Positions 20,283 through 30,081 of a stretch of DNA of 51,365 nt are shown piece by piece. Every line of letters starts with the position of its first letter. The stretch's first letter is position 1. The notes below the pieces were generated by a model. It was not told the DNA's origin and made no database searches. It was given only the letters and a program-made list of their open reading frames with translations. This DNA comes from Candidatus Mediterraneibacter norfolkensis (GTDB lineage: Bacteria; Bacillota; Clostridia; Lachnospirales; Lachnospiraceae): contig DWUT01000300.1 in the NCBI GenBank assembly GCA_019120615.1, forward strand, positions 1 to 51,365, written 5' to 3'. A program made the position numbers and the translations under genes.

Positions 20283-21863
20283 TTATGTATTAACCTCCGC
20301 CGGTCTTGCCGGAATCCCTGCGCTGTTGTACAGGTTCACAAGGTACCATCCAGTCTGAGCCAATCGTACCTGTGTCGGAACAGAAGATCGTATCTCTGCT
20401 CCCGTCACGATAACCTGATTTCCCCTCGCCGCGGCTTTCATCTCTTCCATTTTCAGTCCCTGTCCGTTCTGGAATATCTGCAGACCGCCCAGAGTTTCTT
20501 TTCCCACCGCCTGGCCGTAGGGGACATTCTCCGTCAGATACAGTCCGTCCCCGGCATTGTCGAATGTAAGGACGACCTTACCTTCTTCCACCTGAATTTC
20601 CTTTAACGAAGGGGCTTCGCACAGCACATTTCCGTCTCCGTACACTTTATTCTCAGCAAGAAGGGCAAGGCGGTGTCCCACCGGCTGTTTCTTCTTAGGA
20701 TGGATATCGAACTGCATTCCCACATCCGTGATCACTGCCATCCCTGTATCCGGGACTGTCTCCGCCGTATGCTGCTGCGCGTTCCGTATCTCCACATAGT
20801 TTTTCCCGCAGCAGTCCATCCACTGCTCCAGCGGAGCGATCTGCACAAACAGGAATGGAAGTTCTTCCTTCCAGAGCGCTCTCCAGCTCCGGATCATGGC
20901 AGGAAAGAGAGTCTTATATACTTCCGGATGGCAGTCCCCGTCCGTCTCCCCCTGATACCAGATCACACCCCGTATCCCATAGGGAGCGACCTGTTTCAGC
21001 ATGGACTCATAAAGTCCGCAGGGGCGCCGCTCATATTTTGGTCCCATCACGGGCTGAAACTCCGCAGGATCCGACTCCGAAGCATCGGCTCCCAACTCTT
21101 CCATTTTTTTCTGAAACTCCTCCGGTGTGCATCCGAACATCAGCAGATCACCAACGGGATCTGCCAACTGATCTGTCCGCCAGTTCATCGGGTTGTTTCT
21201 GAAGTTTCTTTCATATTCCTGGAGATCAAGATTTCTTAGTGACTTCTCATACTCATCCAGATAAATCTGCCCGCCGCCTTCCCGGACCATATCTTCCGGC
21301 ATCCATGCGCAGGCAGGAGTACCTCCCCAGTTGCATCCCACGATTCCCACAGGGATATTGTATTTTCTTTGGAGGTCCTTTGCGAAATAATATGCGACAG
21401 CAGAGAACCGCTCAAGCTGATCCGGCTCCGCCTTCCTCCAGAATCCGTATTGACTGAGGAAATCCGCCTCGTCGATCTGCCCCGCATAGGAAACTTCCGG
21501 ATAGTCAAAAAACCGGATGTTATCGTTTTGGCAGATTTTTTTCTCCTCCGCCATATCCGCATCATATCTCATATGAAATTCCATGTTGGACTGTCCTCCC
21601 GCCAGCCACACTTCGCCCACCTGAATGTCTCCGAGTATGATCTTATCTGAACCGGAAACGATCGTCATCTCTTCCCGAAACGATGTTTCGAAAGGTCCGC
21701 AGAGAACCTTCCACTTTCCCTCGCTGTCAGCAGCCGTATCCGAAGTCTTCCCCTGCAAGGAGACGGATACCGATGCGCCGGGATCGGCGGTTCCCCAGAC
21801 CGGGATTTCTTTGTCCCGCTGAAGTGTCATATGATCCTGAAATAACAATGCTGTCTTTAACAT
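20283..21863 (-). CDS. Sialate O-acetylesterase-like (SGNH) hydrolase
   Basis: LAGGQSNMEFHM catalytic block, GVIWYQGETDG, DIHPKKKQPVGHRLALLA. Confidence 0.88.
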   Translation of the reverse strand: MLKTALLFQDHMTLQRDKEIPVWGTADPGASVSVSLQGKTSDTAADSEGKWKVLCGPFETSFREEMTIVSGSDKIILGDIQVGEVWLAGGQSNMEFHMRYDADMAEEKKICQNDNIRFFDYPEVSYAGQIDEADFLSQYGFWRKAEPDQLERFSAVAYYFAKDLQRKYNIPVGIVGCNWGGTPACAWMPEDMVREGGGQIYLDEYEKSLRNLDLQEYERNFRNNPMNWRTDQLADPVGDLLMFGCTPEEFQKKMEELGADASESDPAEFQPVMGPKYERRPCGLYESMLKQVAPYGIRGVIWYQGETDGDCHPEVYKTLFPAMIRSWRALWKEELPFLFVQIAPLEQWMDCCGKNYVEIRNAQQHTAETVPDTGMAVITDVGMQFDIHPKKKQPVGHRLALLAENKVYGDGNVLCEAPSLKEIQVEEGKVVLTFDNAGDGLYLTENVPYGQAVGKETLGGLQIFQNGQGLKMEEMKAAARGNQVIVTGAEIRSSVPTQVRLAQTGWYLVNLYNSAGIPARPAEVNT

Positions 21864-21881
21864 GGGCTTCCTCCTCTGTCA

Positions 21882-22895
21882 TCATCTGTTCTTCGGGATG
21901 CTTTTCAGTTTGTCCGAGATTTCCTGCAGTTTATCTGTTGTAAAATTCATAAATCCGAGGATATCTTTCAGGAGCATGGTGTTTACCATATCCGGAATTT
22001 CTTCCACGTGCATGTGCTCCATCATAGGCTGGAAATAAGGCAGTAACAGATCCTTCACTTCTTTGTCCTTCAGCAGATATCCCATTGTACAGTCAGGATT
22101 ATAAAACGGATCGCGGTTTCCGTTTATCCTCGCCTTACATTTCGGTTCTGTCATCTCCTGGTTTCCAAAATCGCCGAGAACATCTTTCAGCCATTCCAGG
22201 CTGTCCTCTACCCAGTGCGGGACACGGCTGCAACAGTCAAATCCCGCCGCAACAGAAGTATCGCCGGTTGTAAATCCGTGAGGCGCGTAAGCATAGATAT
22301 GGCTCTCGAATGAGATATCGTACTTTGTCAGAGCCTCCATCATTTTTATCGTATTCTTCACCGGTACCGTGGAATCGTTCCTGCTGGCAAACAGAAAACA
22401 GGGACAGGTATTGTCATCCACCGCCTCAGCGGCATCCGGTGCCGACGGCAGGTATGTGGATACCGTCTCCTTATCTATTACGGGATAGCCAAGTATTGCA
22501 GCGTTGGGGCGGTTTTTCGACATTACCGCGGCGCTTGCTGCAAGATGTCCGCCTGCCGAGAATCCGATGACCGCGATCTTGTCCGGGTACAGGCTCCATT
22601 TTTCCTCATTAGAACGGATCAGCTCCATCGCCTTTTCGTAATCCTCAAGCGGATTCGGCCATGTGGCATGTTCTCCCACAGAATAGCGAAGGATAAAAGT
22701 CTGATATCCCGCTTTTAAATAAGGGAACGCAACCGGATCAGCCTCCCGATCGGAACACATGGTGTAACCGCCGCCTGGCAGGATCAGAACCGCGGGACGT
22801 CTGCTGATGTTTCTGAATTCTCCTCCTGCCGGCTGCAGATATGCTGTCAGTGTCACGTTACGCTCTTCATTCAGGATCATGTTTTCTGTCTTCAT
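21882..22895 (-). CDS. Alpha/beta hydrolase (acetyl-xylan-esterase-like) with C-terminal helical tail
   Basis: LILPGGGYTMCSDREADPVAF, AVIGFSAGGHLAA (GxSAGG), HGFTTGD. The tail after about residue 263 is not part of the hydrolase fold. Confidence 0.85.
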   Translation of the reverse strand: MKTENMILNEERNVTLTAYLQPAGGEFRNISRRPAVLILPGGGYTMCSDREADPVAFPYLKAGYQTFILRYSVGEHATWPNPLEDYEKAMELIRSNEEKWSLYPDKIAVIGFSAGGHLAASAAVMSKNRPNAAILGYPVIDKETVSTYLPSAPDAAEAVDDNTCPCFLFASRNDSTVPVKNTIKMMEALTKYDISFESHIYAYAPHGFTTGDTSVAAGFDCCSRVPHWVEDSLEWLKDVLGDFGNQEMTEPKCKARINGNRDPFYNPDCTMGYLLKDKEVKDLLLPYFQPMMEHMHVEEIPDMVNTMLLKDILGFMNFTTDKLQEISDKLKSIPKNR

Positions 22896-23033
22896 TTTTA
22901 GCCCTCTTTTCTTTATGTAGTCTGTTATATTATAACTCTTTTCTGTTCCTTCCTGTCACTTTTATCCTTTTCTTTTCTATTTTCTATATAAACTGTTCGA
23001 ATGAAATACGAAAAATTTCCTGTCAGTATCTGT

Positions 23034-25781
23034 TCATAAAACATATTCTCTTTCCCAAATCCCGTTTCCCATTTCTTCTGTCTGCTCCCCGATCCTGAGG
23101 ACCGCACTTGTGTTTGCCGGAATCTCGGCCTTTATCTTTATGTTTCCGTTATCTTTCTTTTCCCATTTCACACGGATCCTGCCGTGGACACTGTCATAAT
23201 ATCCTTCTGCCGAGGTGACCGGACCGTCTGTCAGTGGAGCAATCTCAACCCTGCCATATCCCGGAGACTGACTTCGGATTCCCAGGATATTGCGGTACAT
23301 CCAGTCTCCCACACAGCCGAACGCATAATGATTGAAAGAACATCCGTCCCTGTTTCCATCCTCATCAATGGCGTTCCATGACTCCCACATGGTCGTAGCA
23401 CCCCGGTCTACTTCATAGAGCCAGGACGGGCATTTGTCCTGAAAGAGCAGCTTCCACGCCTCCTCTTTCTCCCCGTTCTCCGTCAGCACATCCATGATAT
23501 GTGGGACAGACATGAACCCACAGTCCATACATCCGTCATTTTCCCGGATCTTTTCAAGAAGCCGCTTCATGATCTGCCCCCGGTGATTTTCTGATACCAT
23601 ATCCATCCTGAGAGTCAGGATATAGAGCCCCTGCAGGTCTCCTTCCAGCGTCCCGTCCGGTTTCAGATAAGTCCGCTCGAACGCCTGCCGTATTCTTTTC
23701 GCCAGCTTCCGGCACTCTTCCGCCTTTTCTTCGTCTCCCAGTATCTCTGCAATCCTGCCCAGCTTATCTGTGGTATCCGCATAGATTGCCGTTGCCACCT
23801 TGTGTCCCGTCAGGAAAGAGGATGCAGGGCCGTCCGCGAACCCCTGCTCATTTTTCACGCTGGGGACCAGCCAGTCTCCAAAATGAAACCCTGTATTTAA
23901 AAGATAATGCTGATCCTCCAGTTCCTCCCCCTCAAGCTTCGCCGCCTCCGGACTCATCTGGTTCTCCGCTTCGTTTCTCAGGAAGGCATGCCACTTTTTC
24001 ATCGCGTCATAATTTTCTTCCAGCACGGAACGGTCGCCGTAAATCTGGTACAGCTGCCACGGAAGTTCTACGATCACATCTCCCCACCCGGTCGACGCGC
24101 CGCCGATCTGCTGTATGTAATTTCTGATCAGAGGCACTGTGTTCTGTATCCCGCCGTTTTCCATCTGTTCCGCGCGCACAGACTTCAGCCATTCTTCATA
24201 GAATGACAGAAGATCCTGATTAAAGCAGGATGTCCTGCCGTAAATATATACATCCCCGGTCCAGCCCGCCTTCTCTCTGGTAGGGCAGTCTGTAGGGATC
24301 CCGACCAGATTGGAACGCTGGCTCCACATGATATTTTGCTGAAGTCTGTTCAGTCGTCTGTCAGAGCAGGAAAATTCTCTGGACTTATCATTGTCACTTC
24401 CTATGACAATGCCCGTAAACTGTTCCGCTTTCCAGTCCATGTCCGAATCGGAAGTAATACGGACATATCGAAATCCATGATAGGTCATGGCAGGCTCAAA
24501 ACTTTCATCACCTTTCCCGTTCAGGACATAGATATCTTTCTGCTTTTGCTCCCCGTCCGAGAAAGGATAGATAAAGTTCTCTGCTTTGTCCAGTTCCTCT
24601 GTATGCTCAAAGATAATCTCCTGTCCCCGTGTACCGTTGATCCCTGTCACCCTGATATGCCCGGCAAAATTCTGTCCAAAATCAAGGATCTTTTCTCCTC
24701 TGCCGTTTATAAACAGTCTTTTCGGCTTTAATTCCATCAGACTGCGGATGGGAGCATCCGTCTGTGCCTTCAGCACCGACAAATCCTCTTCTGTCTTATG
24801 GACCGGTTTCCATCCTTTCGTGTCCATCTCCGACGTTGCAAATCCGGAAATCTCATATCGCCCGTCAACAGTCTGGCCGTTATACAGATCCGCTCTCCGG
24901 ATCGGTCCCTCATAACTGAACAGGAATTCTTCATCTGTACAGAGGCAATACTTTTCCCCGTCTTTCATTATCACATCAATTTCCATAAGAAGCCCCGGAT
25001 TATCTCCGTATTCGCACCCGCATCCTGATGCGATCTTCCCTTTATACCATCCGTCCGCAATCACGGCCAATACAGCGTTCCCGCCCTTTTTAAGGAACTC
25101 TGTCACGTCATACACCTGATATTTCAGGATCTTGTCATACGTCGTAAACTCCGGCTCCAATTCGGCATCTGACGCTTTTCTTCCGTTAATATATAACTCA
25201 TAGATCCCATGAGCCGTAATGTACGCCCTCGCTTTCTGAGGGGTATCCTCAAGCATAAATTTCCTGTACATCATAACTGCCGGATAATAAGGCTGGCTTG
25301 GCTGAGCTTTCAGATAAGCGTCCGTGTCGAAAAACTCCGCCTGCTGCCTGGTAAATAATTTCTGCAGAAAAGCATTCCACTTTTTCCTGCACTCTTCAAG
25401 CGGATCAAAATCCAGTCCGGGAAGTTTATCCGGTTCCACAAAACATGCCTTCCATTCCGAGGAATCCAGGATCACAGTCTCAAATATATTTTCTTCTGAT
25501 ACAAGTTTTTCTCCTGTGGTGAGTCCTGTCTCCACCTTCCAGGTGTAGTTCTCCCGGCTGGCGAGCGGTCTTCCGGCATACCGGACCCCGAAAGACTGTC
25601 TGCTCTGCACTTTCCCGCTGTCCCAGCAGATGCCCTTTTTGTCTCTTATGGTGATCCGGTACCACTCCTGATATACATTATCCAGTTCCGAACGGATCTG
25701 CCAGGAGAATCTCGGCTTTTTTGTATCTATATTGATGGGATTGATCTTATTTTCACATTTCGGGTACGTGATCTGCGACAT
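23034..25781 (-). CDS. Alpha-L-rhamnosidase, GH78 (DCPTREKAGWTGD subtype)
   Basis: IPTDCPTREKAGWTGDVYIYGRTS, DRGATTMWESWNAIDEDG, SFNHYAFGCVGDWMYRNILGI. Confidence 0.9.
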   Translation of the reverse strand: MSQITYPKCENKINPINIDTKKPRFSWQIRSELDNVYQEWYRITIRDKKGICWDSGKVQSRQSFGVRYAGRPLASRENYTWKVETGLTTGEKLVSEENIFETVILDSSEWKACFVEPDKLPGLDFDPLEECRKKWNAFLQKLFTRQQAEFFDTDAYLKAQPSQPYYPAVMMYRKFMLEDTPQKARAYITAHGIYELYINGRKASDAELEPEFTTYDKILKYQVYDVTEFLKKGGNAVLAVIADGWYKGKIASGCGCEYGDNPGLLMEIDVIMKDGEKYCLCTDEEFLFSYEGPIRRADLYNGQTVDGRYEISGFATSEMDTKGWKPVHKTEEDLSVLKAQTDAPIRSLMELKPKRLFINGRGEKILDFGQNFAGHIRVTGINGTRGQEIIFEHTEELDKAENFIYPFSDGEQKQKDIYVLNGKGDESFEPAMTYHGFRYVRITSDSDMDWKAEQFTGIVIGSDNDKSREFSCSDRRLNRLQQNIMWSQRSNLVGIPTDCPTREKAGWTGDVYIYGRTSCFNQDLLSFYEEWLKSVRAEQMENGGIQNTVPLIRNYIQQIGGASTGWGDVIVELPWQLYQIYGDRSVLEENYDAMKKWHAFLRNEAENQMSPEAAKLEGEELEDQHYLLNTGFHFGDWLVPSVKNEQGFADGPASSFLTGHKVATAIYADTTDKLGRIAEILGDEEKAEECRKLAKRIRQAFERTYLKPDGTLEGDLQGLYILTLRMDMVSENHRGQIMKRLLEKIRENDGCMDCGFMSVPHIMDVLTENGEKEEAWKLLFQDKCPSWLYEVDRGATTMWESWNAIDEDGNRDGCSFNHYAFGCVGDWMYRNILGIRSQSPGYGRVEIAPLTDGPVTSAEGYYDSVHGRIRVKWEKKDNGNIKIKAEIPANTSAVLRIGEQTEEMGNGIWEREYVL

Positions 25782-25833
25782 GATGTTCCTCCTTCTTGTT
25801 CATATGGGCTGACCATCTTATAATTTTATTATT

Positions 25834-28560
25834 TCAATTTTCCTGTCTGTTCAAAGCCGCCACAACCGCCTCATACATCGGTCTCGCCTCCGGCGCGGCC
25901 CCCAGCATCTCGGAAAGGGTCATCTGTTTTGCAAACTGGATCATAGGATTATCCAGCATTCCCGGGACCATCTGGTTGAACATCTGTACTGCGAGAGGCT
26001 GCTGAAGGATCTCGCCGAATGTACTGTCCATGCTGAACCGTTCTGCTTTCAGACTTGTTGCAGTGTCATACTCATATTCATAGACTCCGGAGCCGGTCTC
26101 GATCTCTCCTTCCTTTTCCGGAAGGACGATAACCGCGGTTGTATTTGCCGGTATTTCCACATGGATCTGTATCTTTCCGTCTTTGCAGCTGTATCTGCTG
26201 ACGATCTTTCCGTAGGGTGATTCCAGTTCTGCCCCTGCTTCCTCGATCCCTTTTACGAACATCGGCCTGATCAGGATCTTCTTATATCCCGGCTCAAGCT
26301 GATTGATTCCTGCGATCTTCCGGTACATCCAGTCTCCGATGGAACCATATGCATAGTGATTCAGGGAATTCATGCCCGATTCATCAAAAATGCCGTCCGG
26401 CCTGATTGAATTCCATCTCTCCCATATTGTTGTCGCCCCCATATTTACCGCATAAAGCCAGGACGGATAATCCTCCCTCATAAAGAGTGTTGATGCCATA
26501 TCGTGAGCACCGTTTTCCGAGAGCGCATGACAGATATACGGGGTTCCCACAAATCCTGTCGCCAGATGATTCTTATGGTTTTCAATGTTTGTAAGCAGCG
26601 TTTTCAGTATCCTTCCGCGGTCTTTCTCCCTTGCCAGATTAAAATACAGGGAAAGTATACATCCTGTCTGCGTCTCGCTGACAATTCTTCCCGTCTCTGT
26701 ATAATATTCTTTTCGGAATGCCGCCAGTGTTTTCTCATACAGATGTGCATACTTCTCCGCTTCGTCTTCAAATCCGAGCACTTCTGCGGTCTGCTTTACC
26801 AGATCTGTCACATAGAGATAATAGGCATTGGCGATCATATATTTATCCGTAGCCCCGGTGCGGTCCGCGCTTTCCTCCTTGTCAAGGGCAAGCCAGTCGC
26901 CGTACTGGAAACCGCTCATCCAGAGACCGTTCTCTTCACAGTGGTTTGTGATATAATCCACCCACTCATGCATGCATTTCCAGTTTTCTTCCAGAATCCG
27001 TTTATCTCCGTAAGTCTGATACACTACCCACGGAATGATGACCGCAGCGTCGCTCCATGCGGAAGAGCTGTACTGTTCCAGGATATCGGGAACCACATGA
27101 GGGACCCCCTGTTCCAGTGAAGAATCCGCAGAAACATCCCGCATCCATTTCGTAAAGAACAGCGCCGTATTTCTCAGATAAGAGGCAGTCCAGGAAAATA
27201 CCTGCGCGTCTCCCATCCATCCGAGACGCTCGTCCCTCTGCGGGCAGTCTGTCGGAATATCAAGAAAGTTGTCTCTCATTCCCCAGGAAATATTACTCTG
27301 CAGCTGATTTACCTTCTTGTTAGAGCAGGAGAAAGTACCGGTCTGCTCCATATCCGAGTGCATGACGCAGGCAGTGAACATCTCCGGCTTCATCTCTTCA
27401 ATCCCATCCACCTTGATATAACGGAATCCATGAAATGTGAAATGAGGAAGAAATATCTGTTCTTCTCCATTACAGATGTATGTGTCTTCTGACTTTGCGG
27501 AGCGGAGTGTCTCCGGATAGAAGTTGCCGTCTTTGTCCAGTGTCTCTGCATGGTGTATTACGATTTTCTGGCCCTTCCCCCCCCTGATCTTCACTTCCAC
27601 CAGCCCGGTCAGGTTCTGTCCGAAATCAACAAGACGCTCCCCTTTTGGAGTCACGATCAGATCTTTTGCCGGAATCCGCTCCGTAATCCGCACCGGCTCA
27701 TTTTCCTGGGCAGTGAGAACGGATTTATCAAACTCCATGACAGAGACATTTCCTGTCCGATAATCTGTCGTTACTGTGTCGATCGTCTCTCCCATATAGA
27801 TTTCGCTGTAACGGATCTCCCCGGTACGGACACCCCAGTCTCTGTCCGTAGCGATGACTTCTCTTGTCCCGTCTTCATATGTGATATGCAGTTCTGCAAA
27901 CACGCCAACCCTGTCGCCATACCGGTCAGGCTTCAGGTCAAAGCCGAAAATTCCCTTATACCATCCGTTCCCCGCCGTGATCTCAATCCGGTTGTCCTGG
28001 CGGATCTGGGAAGTAATATCATACTCCTGATACTGGAGCCTTTTATGATAGCTGGTCCATCCCGGCGTCATCCGGTCCGCTCCGATCCGCTCTCCGTTCA
28101 GAGACATCTCATACACACCCAGCGCAGTGGCATATACAACAGCCTTTTTTACCGGCTTCTCTGTATAGAACTCTCTGTAAAACACCGGGCAGGAAGTCTC
28201 TTCCGCCGGAAAGTCATGAGTGATCATCCGGGCATGAAATGTGCGGGGGTCAAAAATCCCGGTCTCAAAGGAAGTCTCCGCGCTGTCTGCCCTTCCATAG
28301 TTATCCCATACCGTTGCCTTTACCCGGTAAAGGGTTTCGTCTTTCAGAGGCATTCCTTCATACGGGATCAGGACAGAATCACTGCTCTCCCTCATTCCCG
28401 TGTCCCAGACGCAGTTCTCTCCGTCCATGACCCGGATCCGGCAGATCGTCTGCATTACATTTTTCTCATCCGACCGTATTTTCCATGAAAATCTCGGTTG
28501 TCTAACAGACAGTCCGAACGGTGATTTCCTGTATTCTGTTCTGAGATCATATATTTTCAT
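25834..28560 (-). CDS. Alpha-L-rhamnosidase, GH78 (DCPQRDERLGWMGDA subtype) with C-terminal helical tail
   Basis: IPTDCPQRDERLGWMGDAQVFSWTA, NMGATTIWERWNSIRPDG, LNHYAYGSIGDWMYRKIAGI. Start set at 28560 (GGAGG upstream). Confidence 0.9.
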   Translation of the reverse strand: MKIYDLRTEYRKSPFGLSVRQPRFSWKIRSDEKNVMQTICRIRVMDGENCVWDTGMRESSDSVLIPYEGMPLKDETLYRVKATVWDNYGRADSAETSFETGIFDPRTFHARMITHDFPAEETSCPVFYREFYTEKPVKKAVVYATALGVYEMSLNGERIGADRMTPGWTSYHKRLQYQEYDITSQIRQDNRIEITAGNGWYKGIFGFDLKPDRYGDRVGVFAELHITYEDGTREVIATDRDWGVRTGEIRYSEIYMGETIDTVTTDYRTGNVSVMEFDKSVLTAQENEPVRITERIPAKDLIVTPKGERLVDFGQNLTGLVEVKIRGGKGQKIVIHHAETLDKDGNFYPETLRSAKSEDTYICNGEEQIFLPHFTFHGFRYIKVDGIEEMKPEMFTACVMHSDMEQTGTFSCSNKKVNQLQSNISWGMRDNFLDIPTDCPQRDERLGWMGDAQVFSWTASYLRNTALFFTKWMRDVSADSSLEQGVPHVVPDILEQYSSSAWSDAAVIIPWVVYQTYGDKRILEENWKCMHEWVDYITNHCEENGLWMSGFQYGDWLALDKEESADRTGATDKYMIANAYYLYVTDLVKQTAEVLGFEDEAEKYAHLYEKTLAAFRKEYYTETGRIVSETQTGCILSLYFNLAREKDRGRILKTLLTNIENHKNHLATGFVGTPYICHALSENGAHDMASTLFMREDYPSWLYAVNMGATTIWERWNSIRPDGIFDESGMNSLNHYAYGSIGDWMYRKIAGINQLEPGYKKILIRPMFVKGIEEAGAELESPYGKIVSRYSCKDGKIQIHVEIPANTTAVIVLPEKEGEIETGSGVYEYEYDTATSLKAERFSMDSTFGEILQQPLAVQMFNQMVPGMLDNPMIQFAKQMTLSEMLGAAPEARPMYEAVVAALNRQEN

Positions 28561-28650
28561 ATTGCATTCCTCCTTGCGTTTTCCTGATTCAGATACAGCG
28601 GACCGCAGACTTCCCTGCGCTCCGCTGTATTTTCTTCTGGGGCGTTTCAT

Positions 28651-30054
28651 TTAGTTTTTAGATTTTTTCTTTTCCAGCTCTGCCTGAATCTCCGGAAGTT
28701 TCTTTTCCAGATCAAATTTCATGGCAACAATGAACATGATCACAAACATCGCCAGCGGAGCATAGATGTTAAATGTAAAGATTGCCTGTTTCACCGCCGG
28801 AGTAAGTACCGTCGCCGTTGCGTCATACGCCGCGATCGCCAGGCACCATCCGATCATGGACGCTCCTACCCCGTTTCCTACTTTTGAGCCGAAGCTGGCA
28901 GCCGCCTGAGAAGAACCGACCATTCGTTTTCCAAACTTGAATTCATTATAGTCGATAGACATCGCCGTTACAGTTCCGAGGAGGCACATCATCGGAATAT
29001 TCGCAAATGTGGAGAAGCATCCCAGAACCGCGTTGTAAACAAAGTTATATGGATTGATGATCCTCAGGACATTTCCGATGATACCGATCACAAAGGAAAC
29101 CCGAAGTGATTTTGTAACACCCAAAGTCTTGATCAGGATCGGTGTCACAGCAAATCCGATCACAGTCGGAATCAGGCCTACACCGCCCAGGATTCCAACC
29201 AGGTTATCGTTTCCGTAGATCCATTTGCAGTAATATGTTCCTGACGAGTTTGACAGTCCGTAGAATATATTTGAGCATACTGCAAGGATCAGAGCCATAA
29301 CCCAGTATTTATTGTGGAAGAGACATTTCAGTGTCTCACCAAATGGAAGGCTCTCTTCTTCCTCCGCTGCAGGAGCCTCTGCCTCCTGTCCTTCAACCGC
29401 GACATACTCTTTGCTTGTCTTATAGGTTACGAACAGAAGAATTGCAGAAACTACAGCGAGTCCGGCACTGAACATAACCCATGCCTTCTGATCCCCGCCC
29501 AGCATATTTGTGATAGGGATGATCATGACTGCGATGATCATTCCGGACACATAACCGGCCGCTGCACGCCATGTTCCCATCTTCGCGCGTTCTTCCTGGC
29601 TGTTTGTGCGGACGACCATGATCGCCTGATAAGGCACACAGATGATCGTATAGATCACTGCTGTAAACAGGAAGTTTGTAATGAACATATATGCAATCTG
29701 AAGCGGCGAACTCACATTCGCGGGAACCGTGAACATCAGTACCATCACGACTGCCATGGGGATGATCATCCGGAAGATCCAGGGTCTGTACTTCTCTTTT
29801 CCCGGTTTCGTGTGGTCAACAACATATCCCATGATGATATCCGTAAAAGCATCCAGTATCTTGACGATCAGAAGCGCTGTGGCAATCGCTCCAGCCGCAA
29901 CTCCTACTTTGTCTGTATAAAAATATGTAAGCTGTCCGACCAGCCCGCTGATCGCGTTCAGGGAAAACTGCCCTGCCGCATCTCCCAGGTAATCCGGCAT
30001 CCGCATTACTTTCTGGATTCCCATCTTATCTTTTCCAAGTGGTTTCTTTGCCAT
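28651..30054 (-). CDS. Glycoside-pentoside-hexuronide (GPH) symporter family transporter
   Basis: YLGDAAGQFSLNAISGLVGQLTYFYTDKVGV, DAFTDIIMGYVVDHTKPGKEKYRPWI typical of GPH:cation symporters. Confidence 0.9.
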   Translation of the reverse strand: MAKKPLGKDKMGIQKVMRMPDYLGDAAGQFSLNAISGLVGQLTYFYTDKVGVAAGAIATALLIVKILDAFTDIIMGYVVDHTKPGKEKYRPWIFRMIIPMAVVMVLMFTVPANVSSPLQIAYMFITNFLFTAVIYTIICVPYQAIMVVRTNSQEERAKMGTWRAAAGYVSGMIIAVMIIPITNMLGGDQKAWVMFSAGLAVVSAILLFVTYKTSKEYVAVEGQEAEAPAAEEEESLPFGETLKCLFHNKYWVMALILAVCSNIFYGLSNSSGTYYCKWIYGNDNLVGILGGVGLIPTVIGFAVTPILIKTLGVTKSLRVSFVIGIIGNVLRIINPYNFVYNAVLGCFSTFANIPMMCLLGTVTAMSIDYNEFKFGKRMVGSSQAAASFGSKVGNGVGASMIGWCLAIAAYDATATVLTPAVKQAIFTFNIYAPLAMFVIMFIVAMKFDLEKKLPEIQAELEKKKSKN

Positions 30055-30081
30055 TTTAATTCCCTCTCTTCCTTTCTTATC

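Noticed and set aside
27550-28488. 312-aa + strand ORF opposite GH78
   Set aside because: Antisense shadow of a strongly supported rhamnosidase.
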